64,000 nucleotides of DNA from Ensifer sp. BR816 (GCF_000378985.1 NZ_KB905370.1:2093830-2157829), one strand, 5' to 3'. Positions 19,497-28,787 are shown, counted from the stretch's first letter. Notes: a model not told the origin generated them from the letters alone. A program made the numbers and translations.

Positions 19497-20684
19497 TCAA
19501 TTGGTTATCGGCTGGTCGGACTTGACCGGATTGATCCGGTCACCGTCGCGCACATAGGCGCCGGCCTTTGCCACCGCCTGCTCGCCCGGCTGGAGGCCGG
19601 AGAGGATTTCGACGAACTGTCCGTCCTGAATGCCGGTCTCGACCGGAACCAGGCGGACGACACCGCCCTCGACCTTGCGGACGATAGACTTGCCGTCTTC
19701 CAGTGTGACAGCAGTTTGCGGCAACACGACCGTCTGCTTTTCCTCGACCGTTACGACCGCGCTCGCATACATGCCGGCGCGGGCCTCCGTGGTGTCGGCG
19801 AGGGTGATGTGCACCTTGCCAAGCCGCGTCTCGGAATCGACCGTCGGGGCGATCAGGCGGATCTTGCCTTCGACCGTCGTGTTGCTGCCGGCGAGTTTGA
19901 CAGTTGCGGATTGACCGATGGCAAGCTTGATGACGTCCGCCTCGGTGACATCGGCGGTCATTTCGATCTCGCCGTCGCGGATCATCGCAAAGAGCGGCTC
20001 GCCATTGCCGCTCGCGATCGCGCCGATCTTGGCATTCTTGGCAGAGATCACGCCGCTGACAGGGGCCTTGACCGCGGTGCGGGCAAGCCTGAGGTCGATG
20101 TCGTCGATCTGCGTTTGGACAACCTTGATGTCGGCTTTTGCAACACCGACCGATTGTTCCGCCGAGCGAAGGCGGGCGCGGGTGGCAGCAGCGAGTGCCT
20201 TCAGGCGATCCGCCTCAGCGGTCGAGACAGTGCCGTTCTCCGAAAGCCGCACGGCCCGATCGGCGACGCGCGTTGCCTCTTCGGAATTCGCGGTGGCTTC
20301 GGCAAGCTGGGCGTTGAGTTGCGCGAGCGAGGCCTCCGCCTTGGCGAGATTGGCCTCGAGCTGGCTTTTCTGCAGGAGCAGTGCGTCGTCGTTGAGAACA
20401 GCGAGCGTGCTGCCCGCATCAACCCGGTCGCCGACGTCGACATTCAATGAGCGAATGGAAAGGCCGTCGACAAGTGGCGCGACATAGGTTTCCTCGACCG
20501 CCTCGATCGAGCCGGTGGCGATGACCCGATCGCTGATCGTGCGCTGCGTCGCTTCCGTAACGACGATCGAAGGCAGGGCTTGCGAGGGCTGCTCTTTTGC
20601 AGCCTCCTCGGCCGAGACGCCGGAAAATACGCCGAGCGTCATCGCTGCGCATGCGCCGAGAAGAGGGAGGAGTTTCTGAGCCAT
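19497..20684 (-). CDS. RND periplasmic adaptor (membrane fusion protein)
   Basis: A 395-aa adaptor from the ATG at 20684, with signal peptide MAQKLLPLLGACAAMTLGVFSG. It has a biotinyl-lipoyl-like part (VDGLSIRSLNVDVGDRVDAG), a coiled-coil hairpin at about 100-170 (QLEANLAKAEASLAQLNAQL) and a beta-barrel domain. It bridges the RND pump to an outer-membrane channel. It is the first gene of a two-gene operon; an upstream Met at 20714 has no Shine-Dalgarno. Confidence 0.9.
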   Translation of the reverse strand: MAQKLLPLLGACAAMTLGVFSGVSAEEAAKEQPSQALPSIVVTEATQRTISDRVIATGSIEAVEETYVAPLVDGLSIRSLNVDVGDRVDAGSTLAVLNDDALLLQKSQLEANLAKAEASLAQLNAQLAEATANSEEATRVADRAVRLSENGTVSTAEADRLKALAAATRARLRSAEQSVGVAKADIKVVQTQIDDIDLRLARTAVKAPVSGVISAKNAKIGAIASGNGEPLFAMIRDGEIEMTADVTEADVIKLAIGQSATVKLAGSNTTVEGKIRLIAPTVDSETRLGKVHITLADTTEARAGMYASAVVTVEEKQTVVLPQTAVTLEDGKSIVRKVEGGVVRLVPVETGIQDGQFVEILSGLQPGEQAVAKAGAYVRDGDRINPVKSDQPITN

Positions 20685-21077
20685 CGGCCTATCGTCCTGA
20701 CACAAATAAACCATGCCGTATCGCCATTCAGCAAGGGTGAAGATCCGGCTGCAATCATGCTATTCCAGCGAGTACCGCCGGGTATCGTCGGCGTCCCGAC
20801 CGTCACACTCGCGATCCGCGCAATCGAAATATCCGGCCCACGGTTTCAAACCAAAGGTACCGGGTGGGAGAATTTTGCTTGCCGGGGTGCATTCAAGAGA
20901 AACCGGTTCCTCCCTGCGCCTGCTCCCCAGTCAAACGTTCCGGCCTATGTAAGCGTGGTAGCAAATGCTTACAAGGGCGCAGAAGCGATGGTGCCTCATT
21001 ATTTTTTTGCTCCACCGCTGCCCGAGGCTATAGTGCCGCGACCCAAATGCAAGCTCAACAACCGGAGCGAGTTGGCA
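20685..21077. other. Intergenic region upstream of the RND operon
   Basis: About 390 bp without a convincing gene. It should contain the RND promoter on the minus strand. The only structure noted is TGTAAGC-N12-GCTTACA at 20948-20973, a possible dyad operator about 265 bp from the start of the adaptor; this is too far for a confident assignment. Confidence 0.4.
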
Positions 21078-21108
21078 AAAAGCGCGCGGCATACTGCCGC
21101 GCGCTTTC
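21078..21108 (-). terminator. Terminator of the pyrimidine ABC operon
   Basis: A 13-bp perfect stem (21080-21092 with 21096-21108; AAAGCGCGCGGCA on the plus strand) and a 3-base loop. On the minus strand it is followed by TTTTT. It lies just after the stop of the substrate-binding protein gene. Confidence 0.85.
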
Positions 21109-21127
21109 AAGTTGCTTGATCGGAAGC

Positions 21128-22120
21128 CTATTTCAGCGCTTCGTCGGTGACCTCGTGCGTCCAGGCGCCTTCCGGCTCCTTGGAGATGACTGGATCGGAG
21201 CCGCCGGCGAGCAGCGATTGGACCGTTCGCTTGTAGTCGGCCTCGTCGAGCGCACCGTTCGACCCCGCCGTCAGCTTTGCGATCTCGCCCATCATGCGCT
21301 TCTGGTGCTTCTCGGTCTGGGCGCCGGTCGAGTCGTTTTCGAGCACCAGATCCGCCGCCTCGTCCGGATTCTCCTCGGCATATTTCCAGCCCTTCATCGA
21401 AGCGCGGACGAACTTCACCATCTTTTCCTTGAAGGCCGGATCCTTAAGCTTGTCTTCAAGCACGTAGAGGCCGTCTTCGAGCGTGGCGACGCCCTGGTCT
21501 TCATATTTGAAGGTGACGAGGTCCTCCTCCTTGATGCCGGCGTCGATGACCTGCCAGTATTCGTTGTAGGTCATCGTCGAAATGCAGGCCGCCTGCTTCT
21601 GGAGCAGCGGATCGACGTTGAAGCCCTGCTTCAGCACAGTCACGCCGTTCGGCCCGCCGTCGGTCGGAATCTTCAGATGCGCCATCCAGGAGAGGAACGG
21701 ATACTCGTTGCCGAAGAACCAGACGCCAAGCGTCTTGCCCTTGAAGTCCTCGGGGGTCTTCACGCCCGATTCCTTGAGACAGGTGAGCATCATGCCGGAT
21801 TTCTTGAAAGGCTGGGCGATGTTGACGAGCGCCACGCCCTTTTCGCGCGTGGCAAGTGCGGACGGCATCCAGTCGACGATGACGTCGGCGCCTCCGCCGG
21901 CGATAACCTGGGCCGGGGCAATGTCCGGGCCGCCCGGCTTGATCTCGACGTCGAGCCCCTCCTCCTCGTAGAAGCCCTTGTCCTTGGCGACATAGTAGCC
22001 GGCGAACTGGGCTTGCGTCACCCATTTCAGCTGCAGCGTGACCTTGTCGGCGGCATTGGCATGGAAGGCGGCGAGCGAAAAGCCGCCGGCAGCCAGCAGA
22101 GATGCAAGTTTCTTGTTCAT
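21128..22120 (-). CDS. ABC transporter substrate-binding protein (NMT1/THI5-like)
   Basis: A periplasmic binding protein of 330 aa with signal peptide MNKKLASLLAAGGFSLAAFHANA. The core VTLQLKWVTQAQFAGYYVAKDKGFYEEEGLDV is the NMT1/THI5 pattern used for thiamine precursors, pyrimidines and aliphatic sulfonates. It lies in a cluster with dihydropyrimidinase and carbamoylase, so the ligand is likely a pyrimidine, hydantoin or ureido compound (inference). It is the last gene of the importer operon. Confidence 0.9.
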   Translation of the reverse strand: MNKKLASLLAAGGFSLAAFHANAADKVTLQLKWVTQAQFAGYYVAKDKGFYEEEGLDVEIKPGGPDIAPAQVIAGGGADVIVDWMPSALATREKGVALVNIAQPFKKSGMMLTCLKESGVKTPEDFKGKTLGVWFFGNEYPFLSWMAHLKIPTDGGPNGVTVLKQGFNVDPLLQKQAACISTMTYNEYWQVIDAGIKEEDLVTFKYEDQGVATLEDGLYVLEDKLKDPAFKEKMVKFVRASMKGWKYAEENPDEAADLVLENDSTGAQTEKHQKRMMGEIAKLTAGSNGALDEADYKRTVQSLLAGGSDPVISKEPEGAWTHEVTDEALK

Positions 22121-22149
22121 GTCAGTTCCCTCTTATCATTGCTTTGGTG

Positions 22150-23019
22150 TCAGCCCCGGCCACTGCGCATGGACGGATGCCAGAAGGTAACGGTGCGCTC
22201 GACGAGCGCGACCGCTCCGTAGAAGGCGGAGCCAGCCACCGCTGCGACGGCGATTTCGGCCCAGACCATGTCGACGTTCATGCGCCCCACTTCCGTGGAG
22301 ATACGGAAACCCATGCCGACAATGGGCGTTCCGAAAAATTCGGCCACGATTGCGCCGATCAGCGCCAGCGTGGAGTTAATCTTGAGTGCGTTGAAAATGA
22401 AAGGCCAGGCCGCGGGCAGCCGCAGTTTGACGAGCATCTGCCACCAGGTGGCGGCGTAGGTGCGCATCAGGTCGCGCTCCATGTGGCTCGCGGTGGCAAG
22501 CCCCGACACCGTGTTCACCAGCATTGGGAAGAAGGTCATGATGACGACCACGGCGACCTTCGACTGCCAGTCGAAGCCGAACCACATGACCATGATCGGC
22601 GCGACGCCAATGACGGGGAGGGCGGAGACGAAGTTGCCGAGCGGCAGCAGGCCCTTCTGCAGGAAGGGGGAGCGGTCGATGAGGATCGCCACCAGGAAGC
22701 CGAGGCCGCAGCCGAGCGCATAGCCGGTCAGCACGGATTTCAGGAAGGTCTGGCGAAAATCGGCCGCGAGCGTGGGCAGCGAATTGAGAAGCCGCTGCCA
22801 GATCATCGACGGTGCCGGCAGCAGCACCGAGGGAACGGCAAAGCCGCGGACGATGCCCTCCCAAAGGACCAGGATCGTGACGCCGAAGATAAACGGCACC
22901 GCGAAGCGCGCGGCGTTGCTCATCGTGCGGTTTGCAAAATGCTGACGGACCAGCCATTCGTTGAGGGCCCAGGCGATCAGCCAGAAAAGGATGGCGCCGG
23001 CGAGCGCGGGAAGGTTCAT
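22150..23019 (-). CDS. ABC transporter permease
   Basis: A BPD-type inner-membrane permease of 289 aa. The cytoplasmic EAA-like loop is seen in MRTYAATWWQMLVKLRLPAAWPFIF, with about six helices. It overlaps the upstream permease gene by 4 bp, and the two would form a heterodimeric channel for the THI5-like importer. Confidence 0.9.
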   Translation of the reverse strand: MNLPALAGAILFWLIAWALNEWLVRQHFANRTMSNAARFAVPFIFGVTILVLWEGIVRGFAVPSVLLPAPSMIWQRLLNSLPTLAADFRQTFLKSVLTGYALGCGLGFLVAILIDRSPFLQKGLLPLGNFVSALPVIGVAPIMVMWFGFDWQSKVAVVVIMTFFPMLVNTVSGLATASHMERDLMRTYAATWWQMLVKLRLPAAWPFIFNALKINSTLALIGAIVAEFFGTPIVGMGFRISTEVGRMNVDMVWAEIAVAAVAGSAFYGAVALVERTVTFWHPSMRSGRG

Positions 23020-23900
23020 GGCTTGGCTCCCATGCGCTTCAGGACGGCGGAGTGCGCGAAGCCGACGATCATGACAAGCACGGCGGCGAGCGCTGCGGCC
23101 ACGAACAGCGCCGCCCAGATCTGCACGGTCTGGCCGTAGTAGGAGCCCGCAAGCAGCCGCGCGCCGAGCCCCGCCACCGCGCCCGTCGGCAGTTCGCCCA
23201 CGATGGCGCCGACGAGAGAGATGGCGACGGCGACCTTCAGCGAGGTGAAGAGATAGGGCATGGAGGAGGGCCAGCGCAGCTTCCAGAAGGTCTGGGCCGG
23301 CGAGGCATTGTAAGTGTGCATCAGGTCCAACTGGATCGTCTCCGGGCTGCGCAAGCCCTTGACCATGCCGACCACCACCGGAAAGAACGACAGATAGGTG
23401 GAGATCAGCGCCTTCGGTAAGAGGCCGGCGATGCCGATTGCATTCAAGACGACGATGATCATCGGCGCGATCGCCAGGATCGGGATCGTCTGGCTGGCGA
23501 TCACCCAGGGCATCAGCGAGCGGTCCATGGCGCGATTGTGAACGATGCCGACGGCGAGAAACACGCCGAGCGCTGCGCCGATACCGAAGCCGAGCAGGGT
23601 GGCCGACAGCGTGATCCAGGCGTGGTAGACGAGGCTGCGCTTCGAGGTGATCGCCTTGTTGACGGTCGTGTCCCAGATTTCGGCGATGACCTGGTGGGGC
23701 GCGGGCAGCACCGGCCTTTCCTGCACCATGGTGTTCCTGACGAGGTCGGAGAGGGCGATCTCGGTGCCGGCGCGCGCGGCGGTGTCGCGCTCGAAGGGGG
23801 CGTTCAGGAAGATGGCGGCGATATACCAGATGGCGATCAGAAATGCGACGACGGTGGAGATCGGCAGCAGCTTGTCGCGGAGAAAGATCGGTTTACGCAT
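23016..23900 (-). CDS. ABC transporter permease
   Basis: The second BPD permease, 294 aa from the ATG at 23900 (MRKPIFLRDKLLPIST). The coupling loop is in MHTYNASPAQTFWKLRWPSSMPYLF. It overlaps its partner permease by 4 bp downstream, and overlaps the end of the inserted DUF559 gene by 8 bp upstream. Confidence 0.9.
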   Translation of the reverse strand: MRKPIFLRDKLLPISTVVAFLIAIWYIAAIFLNAPFERDTAARAGTEIALSDLVRNTMVQERPVLPAPHQVIAEIWDTTVNKAITSKRSLVYHAWITLSATLLGFGIGAALGVFLAVGIVHNRAMDRSLMPWVIASQTIPILAIAPMIIVVLNAIGIAGLLPKALISTYLSFFPVVVGMVKGLRSPETIQLDLMHTYNASPAQTFWKLRWPSSMPYLFTSLKVAVAISLVGAIVGELPTGAVAGLGARLLAGSYYGQTVQIWAALFVAAALAAVLVMIVGFAHSAVLKRMGAKP

Positions 23901-24318
23901 CGGCGCCTCCGGTCCCAAGTTTCGCCTCTTTTGAGGCGAGGGGGCGCTCCTTCTTAAGGAACGAGGCGACGTGGTCGCGAATGGTCAGGAACACATAGTT
24001 TGGACCGTCAAGCACTTGAGAACTGTCGAAGCGGAGGACAGTGATGCCCTGTGCTCTTAGGAATTGGTCGCGCCGTTGATCATGGCGCCTGCCGGATTCC
24101 GTCTCGTGACTGTCACCGTCCACTTCAACAATGATGCGAGCGGATAGCCAAGCAAAGTCTGCAATGTAGGGGCCGATCGGCGTTTCTCTGCGGAAGCGGG
24201 CGCCGAATAGACGCAGGTCGCGCAGCATTTTCCACATTGCCCCCTCGGCTTTGGTCATTTCCGTGCGGAGTTTTTTGGCGCGTTGCCTGGTTTTGGGATC
24301 GATGTTCGAGTGTGCCAA
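23893..24318 (-). CDS. DUF559 endonuclease-like protein
   Basis: A protein of 141 aa with the Vsr-like DUF559 fold: RAKKLRTEMTKAEGAMWKMLRD, then GPYIADFAWLSARIIVEVDGDSH (the D and E-x-D carry the putative PD-(D/E)xK site), and VLRFDSSQVL. The start is probably TTG at 24318, since GGGAGGGG lies 5 bp upstream; an ATG at 24258 is the alternative. The frame stays open to 24636 but the extension is repeat-derived. It sits inside an ABC operon to which it has no evident link, suggesting insertion. Confidence 0.8.
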   Translation of the reverse strand: MAHSNIDPKTRQRAKKLRTEMTKAEGAMWKMLRDLRLFGARFRRETPIGPYIADFAWLSARIIVEVDGDSHETESGRRHDQRRDQFLRAQGITVLRFDSSQVLDGPNYVFLTIRDHVASFLKKERPLASKEAKLGTGGADA

Positions 24319-24625
24319 AGACCCCTCCCGGTTCGCTGCGCTCACCACCCTCCCCACAAGGGGGAGGGAGACCCCCGCCACGCCGTCGTCCCTAAATTTG
24401 ATCCGTCCAGATCCCGAAGTGGCCTTGTGCGGTGCCAGTCTCTTGTTGTCGCAAGTAAGAGAGCGATTCGTGCCACGCCGCCGCGCGGGCACCGCCGGAG
24501 GGCTGGACGGGTAGTTGGAACTCAGGCGAGCGGCATACGCGGTGAAGCCCCTCCCCCTTGTGGGGAGGGGTTGGGGAGGGGTCTTTCCTCGCCAAGGTTG
24601 CGGAGGGGTGTTTCCCGCGCGACAG
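24319..24625. repeat. Inverted GC-rich repeats around DUF559 insertion
   Basis: About 300 bp without a gene. Two copies of a 21-bp semi-palindrome lie in opposite orientation: CCCTCCCCACAAGGGGGAGGG (less one base per 20-mer rule: core 24348-24368) and its inverted partner at 24549-24569. Both continue into a GGGAGGGGTCTTT tail. One tail forms the Shine-Dalgarno of the DUF559 gene. Such CTCCCC-ACAAG-GGGGAG repeats are common in rhizobial intergenic DNA. Confidence 0.7.
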
Positions 24626-25417
24626 CTATTCATCATAGCTGTGCCCCGCTCTCAGGCCTTCCCGCACCCGGTGGGCGATCTCCAGAAACTCCGGCGTCTC
24701 GCGGATGCCGAGCGGCCGTTCCCTCGGCAGCGTCGATTCGATGATGTCGGTCACGCGGCCAGGGCGCGGGCTCATCACCACGATCTTGGTCGAGAGATAG
24801 ACGGCCTCGGGGATCGAGTGGGTGACGAAACAGATCGTCTTGTTCGTGCGCGCCCAGAGTTTCAGGAGCTGCTCATTCAGGTGATCGCGGACGATCTCGT
24901 CGAGCGCGCCGAACGGTTCGTCCATCAGCAGGAGGTCGGCGTCGAAGGCGAGCGCGCGGGCGATCGAGGCGCGCTGCTGCATGCCGCCCGAAAGCTGCCA
25001 GGGATATTTCTTACCGAAGCCGGTGAGGTTGACGAGTTCCAGCGTCCGTTCGATGCGCGCCTTCTGCTCATCCTTGGCGTAACCCATGATTTCGAGCGGC
25101 AGCGCGATGTTCTTCTCGATCGTTCGCCAAGGGTAGAGAGCGGCCGCCTGGAACACGTAGCCATAGGCGCGATTGTGGCGAGCCTCCTCCGGCGTCATGC
25201 CGTTGACGGCGATAGTGCCGGCGGTCGGCTTCTCGAGGTCGGCGATGATGCGCAGAAAGGTCGTCTTGCCGCAGCCGGAGGGACCGATGAAGGAGACAAA
25301 GTCGCCTTTGGCCACGTCGAGATTGACGTCCGTCAGCGCGTTGACCGGCCCGTCGCTGGTCTGAAATGTCAGGCCGAGATTTCGGGCCGAGACCACGGAG
25401 GCGGAATTGGATGTCAT
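24626..25417 (-). CDS. ABC transporter ATP-binding protein
   Basis: A 263-aa ATPase of the nitrate/taurine/THI5 group. The Walker A is GPSGCGKTT, the signature LSGGMQQRASIARAL, and the Walker B LLLMDEPFGALDE. The start at 25417 (MTSNSASVVSARNLGLTF) was chosen over 25540, since the extra stretch overlaps the cupin gene. It is the first gene of the importer operon, separated from its permeases by the DUF559 insertion. Confidence 0.92.
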   Translation of the reverse strand: MTSNSASVVSARNLGLTFQTSDGPVNALTDVNLDVAKGDFVSFIGPSGCGKTTFLRIIADLEKPTAGTIAVNGMTPEEARHNRAYGYVFQAAALYPWRTIEKNIALPLEIMGYAKDEQKARIERTLELVNLTGFGKKYPWQLSGGMQQRASIARALAFDADLLLMDEPFGALDEIVRDHLNEQLLKLWARTNKTICFVTHSIPEAVYLSTKIVVMSPRPGRVTDIIESTLPRERPLGIRETPEFLEIAHRVREGLRAGHSYDE

Positions 25418-25538
25418 GGATGGATTCTCATTGTCGCGTGTCTGTGCCAGACTGCTATTCGGACCTCCAACATGCAATCGCGGATTTACCGCGGACGGCC
25501 CCTGTTCAAGGTTTTTCAGCGAATTCTGGAGAACGGTC

Positions 25539-25973
25539 ATGTCTCGATCATCCCATCCTGGCTGTCGCGTGGTGCGGCCGGGCAGCGGCTATGCCGGCAA
25601 GCAGGGGCTTAACTATTTCGAAGGCATTGCCGCGGAGACGGTGGGTTCCTCCGGCATCTGCATGCATCTCATCACCATGCCGCCGGGCGCGCGGGCCAAG
25701 GCGCATCTCCACGAGAGCCATGAGACGGCGATCTACGTGCTTGCCGGCGAGGCCTACACCTGGTTCGGCGAGCGGCTCGAAGAGCGCGTGCTCGTCAGGG
25801 CCGGAGAAATGCTTTACATCCCGGCCGGCCTTCCGCACATGCCCGCCAACCTTTCCGACAGCCCCTGTACGGCCGTCATCGCCCGGACAGATCCGAAGGA
25901 GCAGGAAAGCGTCGTGCTGCTGCCCGAACTCGACGGGCTGGTGCCGGCCGACCCTCTCACGCATGGCGGATGA
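25539..25973 (+). CDS. Cupin-domain protein
   Basis: A single-cupin protein of 144 aa. The metal-site pattern is visible as KAHLHESHETAIYVLAGEAYTWFGE (His, His, Glu) and IPAGLPHMPAN (His). The start at 25539 has GGAGAA upstream. It is divergent from the ABC operon and convergent with dihydropyrimidinase, with only 22 bp between stops. The substrate is unknown; a sugar- or ureido-compound role would be guesswork. Confidence 0.85.
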   Translation: MSRSSHPGCRVVRPGSGYAGKQGLNYFEGIAAETVGSSGICMHLITMPPGARAKAHLHESHETAIYVLAGEAYTWFGERLEERVLVRAGEMLYIPAGLPHMPANLSDSPCTAVIARTDPKEQESVVLLPELDGLVPADPLTHGG

Positions 25974-25995
25974 CGAATGCTGCATCTGACTTCCG

Positions 25996-27450
25996 TCACA
26001 CGCCGGTTGCCGGAATGCCGGTGCGCTGCACGGCGCGCGGTGCCGTCACTTCCTTCCAGGTCGTAAGCGCCGTGCTGACCGCCGGGAAGGGATCGCGGCG
26101 GACGAACTCACCGTGGCCTTCCTGCGTTTTGACCGCCCCTTCCTCGATCGCCACGGCGCCGCGCGTCAGCGTGAAGCGGGGGAGCCCAGTGACGGTCTTG
26201 CCCTCGAAGACGTTGTAGTCGATCGCCGATTGCTGGGTGTTCACCGAGATCGTCTTCGAGCGCTTCGGATCCCAGACGACGAGGTCGGCATCGGCGCCGA
26301 CGAGGATGGCGCCCTTCTTCGGATAGATGTTGAGGATCTTGGCGATGTTGGTGGAGGTCACCGCCACGAACTCGTTCATGGTGATGCGGCCGGTGTTAAC
26401 GCCGTAGGTCCAGAGCATCGGCATGCGATCCTCAAGTCCGCCGGTGCCGTTCGGTATCTTGGTGAAATCGCCGATACCTGAACGCTTCTGCGCCGTCGTG
26501 AAGGCGCAGTGGTCGGTCGCGACCACCTGCAGAGAGCCGGAGGCAAGACCGGCCCAGAGGCTGTCCTGATGCTGCTTGTTGCGGAACGGCGGCGACATCA
26601 CCCGGCGCGCGGCATGATCCCAGTCCTTGTTGAAATATTCCGTCTCGTCGAGCGTCAGGTGCTGGATCAGCGGCTCGCCGAAGACGCGCATGCCCTTGGC
26701 GCGGGCGCGCCGGATCGCCTCATGCGCCTGCTCGCAGGAGGTGTGGACGATGTAGACGGGACAGCCGGCCATGTCGGCGATCATGATCGCCCGGTTGGTG
26801 GCCTCGCCCTCGACCTCGGCTGGCCGCGAATAGGCATGGGCCTCGGGGCCGCTATTGCCTTCGGCAAGCAGCTTCGCCTGAAGCTGGGCCACCACGTCGC
26901 CGTTTTCCGCGTGGACCAGCGGCAGCGCGCCGAGCGCGGCGCAGCGCTGGAAGGAGGAGAACATCTCGTCGTCGTCCACCATCAGCGCGCCCTTATAGGC
27001 CATGAAGTGCTTGAAGGTGTTGATGCCCTTGTCCTTGACGATCGTCTCCATCTCGTTGAAGACCTGCTCGCTCCACCAGGTGATCGCCATGTGGAAGGAA
27101 TAGTCGCAATTGGCGCGGGTCGACTTGTTGTCCCACATGGTCAGCGCTTCGAGCAGCGACTGCCCCGGCGAGGGGAGGGCGAAATCCACGACCATTGTCG
27201 TGCCGCCGGAAAGGGCCGCGCGCGTGCCGCTCTCGAAGTCGTCCGAGGAATAGGTGCCCATGAAAGGCATTTCGAGATGCGTGTGCGGATCGATGCCGCC
27301 CGGCATGACGTAGCAGCCGGTCGCATCCAGCGTCTCGGTGCCGGATAGATTGGGGCCGATCTCGACGATCTTGCCGCCTTCGACCTTGACGTCGGCCTTG
27401 TAGGTCAGGTCTGCGGTAACGACGGTTCCACCCTTGATGACGGTGCTCAT
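25996..27450 (-). CDS. hydA: Dihydropyrimidinase (D-hydantoinase)
   Basis: A cyclic amidohydrolase that opens dihydrouracil/dihydrothymine to N-carbamoyl-beta-amino acids. At 484 aa it has the metal-binding HTH in GGIDPHTHLEMPFMG, the carbamylated Lys in the TFKHFMAYKGAL region, and later His residues (VHAENGD, YIVHTS). The start at 27450 was chosen because GAAGGAA sits 7 bp upstream. It acts after PreA/PreT and before the carbamoylase encoded upstream. Confidence 0.94.
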   Translation of the reverse strand: MSTVIKGGTVVTADLTYKADVKVEGGKIVEIGPNLSGTETLDATGCYVMPGGIDPHTHLEMPFMGTYSSDDFESGTRAALSGGTTMVVDFALPSPGQSLLEALTMWDNKSTRANCDYSFHMAITWWSEQVFNEMETIVKDKGINTFKHFMAYKGALMVDDDEMFSSFQRCAALGALPLVHAENGDVVAQLQAKLLAEGNSGPEAHAYSRPAEVEGEATNRAIMIADMAGCPVYIVHTSCEQAHEAIRRARAKGMRVFGEPLIQHLTLDETEYFNKDWDHAARRVMSPPFRNKQHQDSLWAGLASGSLQVVATDHCAFTTAQKRSGIGDFTKIPNGTGGLEDRMPMLWTYGVNTGRITMNEFVAVTSTNIAKILNIYPKKGAILVGADADLVVWDPKRSKTISVNTQQSAIDYNVFEGKTVTGLPRFTLTRGAVAIEEGAVKTQEGHGEFVRRDPFPAVSTALTTWKEVTAPRAVQRTGIPATGV

Positions 27451-27505
27451 GGTCATATTCCTTCGCGAGAATGCGTTCAGCGGGCGCGGGATACCAAAAG
27501 AAGAA

Positions 27506-27527
27506 GGGCGGAACCTTCGTCCCGCCC
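27506..27527 (-). terminator. Intra-operon hairpin before hydA
   Basis: The stem GGGCGGGAC/GTTCCGCCC (one G-T pair) lies in the 86-bp gap between the carbamoylase and hydA, and is followed on the minus strand by TTCTTCTTTT. It could attenuate or process the transcript between the two genes. Confidence 0.5.
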
Positions 27528-27536
27528 CGTGAAAGC

Positions 27537-28787
27537 TCACTCGACGACCTCTGCCGTTTCGAGCACGGCATGGAAGAGGACGTCGGCGCCGGCGGCGGCC
27601 CATTCCTTGGAAATGTCCTCCGCCTCGTTGTGGCTCAGTCCATCGACGCAGGGACACATGATCATCGTCGTCGGCGCGACCTTGGCGGCCCAGCAGGCAT
27701 CGTGGCCGGCGCCGGAGATGAGGTTCATGTGGCTGTAGCCGAGCTTCTCGGCGGCGCCGCGGACGGTGGACACCAGCTTCGGATCGAAGGTGACCGGGTC
27801 GAAATGGCCGACGGCCTCGATCGAACAGCCGACGCCGAGCGGTTCGCAAATTTTCGGCGCTTCGGCCTCGATCCGGGCGCGCATGCCGTCGAGCTTTGCC
27901 TGGTCCGGCGAGCGGATGTCGACGGTGAAGACGACCTTGCCTGGAAGCACGTTGCGGGAATTGGGCGAGAAGAACATCTGCCCGACGCCGCCGACGGCGC
28001 CCGGCTGGCTTTCCATGGCGACGGTCTGCACCATTTCGAGGATGCGGGCCATGGCGAGGCCGGCATTGACGCGCATGTTCATCGGCGTCGAGCCGGTATG
28101 GGCTTCCTTGCCGGTCAGCGTGAATTCCAGCCACCACAGGCCCTGGCAGTGGGTGACCACGCCGATCTGCTTGTTCTCCGCCTCGAGGATCGGCCCCTGC
28201 TCGATGTGATATTCGAAGTAGGCGTGCATCTTGCGGGCGCCGACGTCCTCGTCGCCCACCCAGCCGATGCGCTTCAATTCATCGCCGAAGCTCTTTCCTT
28301 CCGGGTCCTTGCGGGCATAGGCGTAGTCGAGCGTGTGAACGCCGGCAAAGACGCCTGAGGCAAGCATGGCCGGCGCGAAGCGGGCGCCTTCCTCATTGGT
28401 CCAGTTGGTGACGACGATCGGATGCCTGGTCTTGATGCCGAGGTCGTTCAGCGTGCGGATGACCTCGAGCCCGCTCAGGACCCCGAGCACGCCGTCATAC
28501 TTGCCGCCGGTCGGCTGCGTGTCGAGATGGGAGCCGATATGGACGGGAAGCGCATCGGGATCAGTGCCGGGGCGGGTCATGAACATGGTGCCCATCTTGT
28601 CGACACCCATGGAAAGCCCGGCCTTTTCGCACCAGGACTGGAAGAGCCGGCGGCCCTCTCCGTCGGCGTCCGTCAAGGTCTGGCGATTGTTGCCGCCGGC
28701 AACGCCGGGGCCGATCTTCGCCATTTCCATCAACGAATCCCACAGGCGGTCGGCATTGACGCGCCTATTCTCGCCAGGTGCAGCCAT
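27537..28787 (-). CDS. Zn-dependent N-carbamoyl hydrolase (beta-ureidopropionase/carbamoylase)
   Basis: An M20-family amidohydrolase of 416 aa. The di-zinc ligands appear in GSHLDTQPTGGKYDGVLG, TNEEGARFAPAM and the C-terminal DGLSHNEAEDI. The family covers allantoate amidohydrolase, L-carbamoylase and bacterial beta-ureidopropionase. Position upstream of hydA supports hydrolysis of N-carbamoyl-beta-alanine/beta-aminoisobutyrate, the third step of reductive pyrimidine breakdown. Confidence 0.9.
   Translation of the reverse strand: MAAPGENRRVNADRLWDSLMEMAKIGPGVAGGNNRQTLTDADGEGRRLFQSWCEKAGLSMGVDKMGTMFMTRPGTDPDALPVHIGSHLDTQPTGGKYDGVLGVLSGLEVIRTLNDLGIKTRHPIVVTNWTNEEGARFAPAMLASGVFAGVHTLDYAYARKDPEGKSFGDELKRIGWVGDEDVGARKMHAYFEYHIEQGPILEAENKQIGVVTHCQGLWWLEFTLTGKEAHTGSTPMNMRVNAGLAMARILEMVQTVAMESQPGAVGGVGQMFFSPNSRNVLPGKVVFTVDIRSPDQAKLDGMRARIEAEAPKICEPLGVGCSIEAVGHFDPVTFDPKLVSTVRGAAEKLGYSHMNLISGAGHDACWAAKVAPTTMIMCPCVDGLSHNEAEDISKEWAAAGADVLFHAVLETAEVVE

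Noticed and set aside
17944-19557. 537-codon open frame on the plus strand
   Set aside because: It is antisense to the RND permease gene, has an Arg/Asp/His-rich composition typical of GC-rich shadow frames, and has no recognisable domain.
20948-20973. TGTAAGC-N12-GCTTACA dyad as RND operator
   Set aside because: It is about 265 bp from the adaptor start with no promoter match nearby; kept only as a note within the intergenic entry.
24319-24636. N-terminal extension of the DUF559 frame
   Set aside because: The extra 106 codons cover inverted repeats and have no similarity to the nuclease fold; the TTG with a strong Shine-Dalgarno is a better start.
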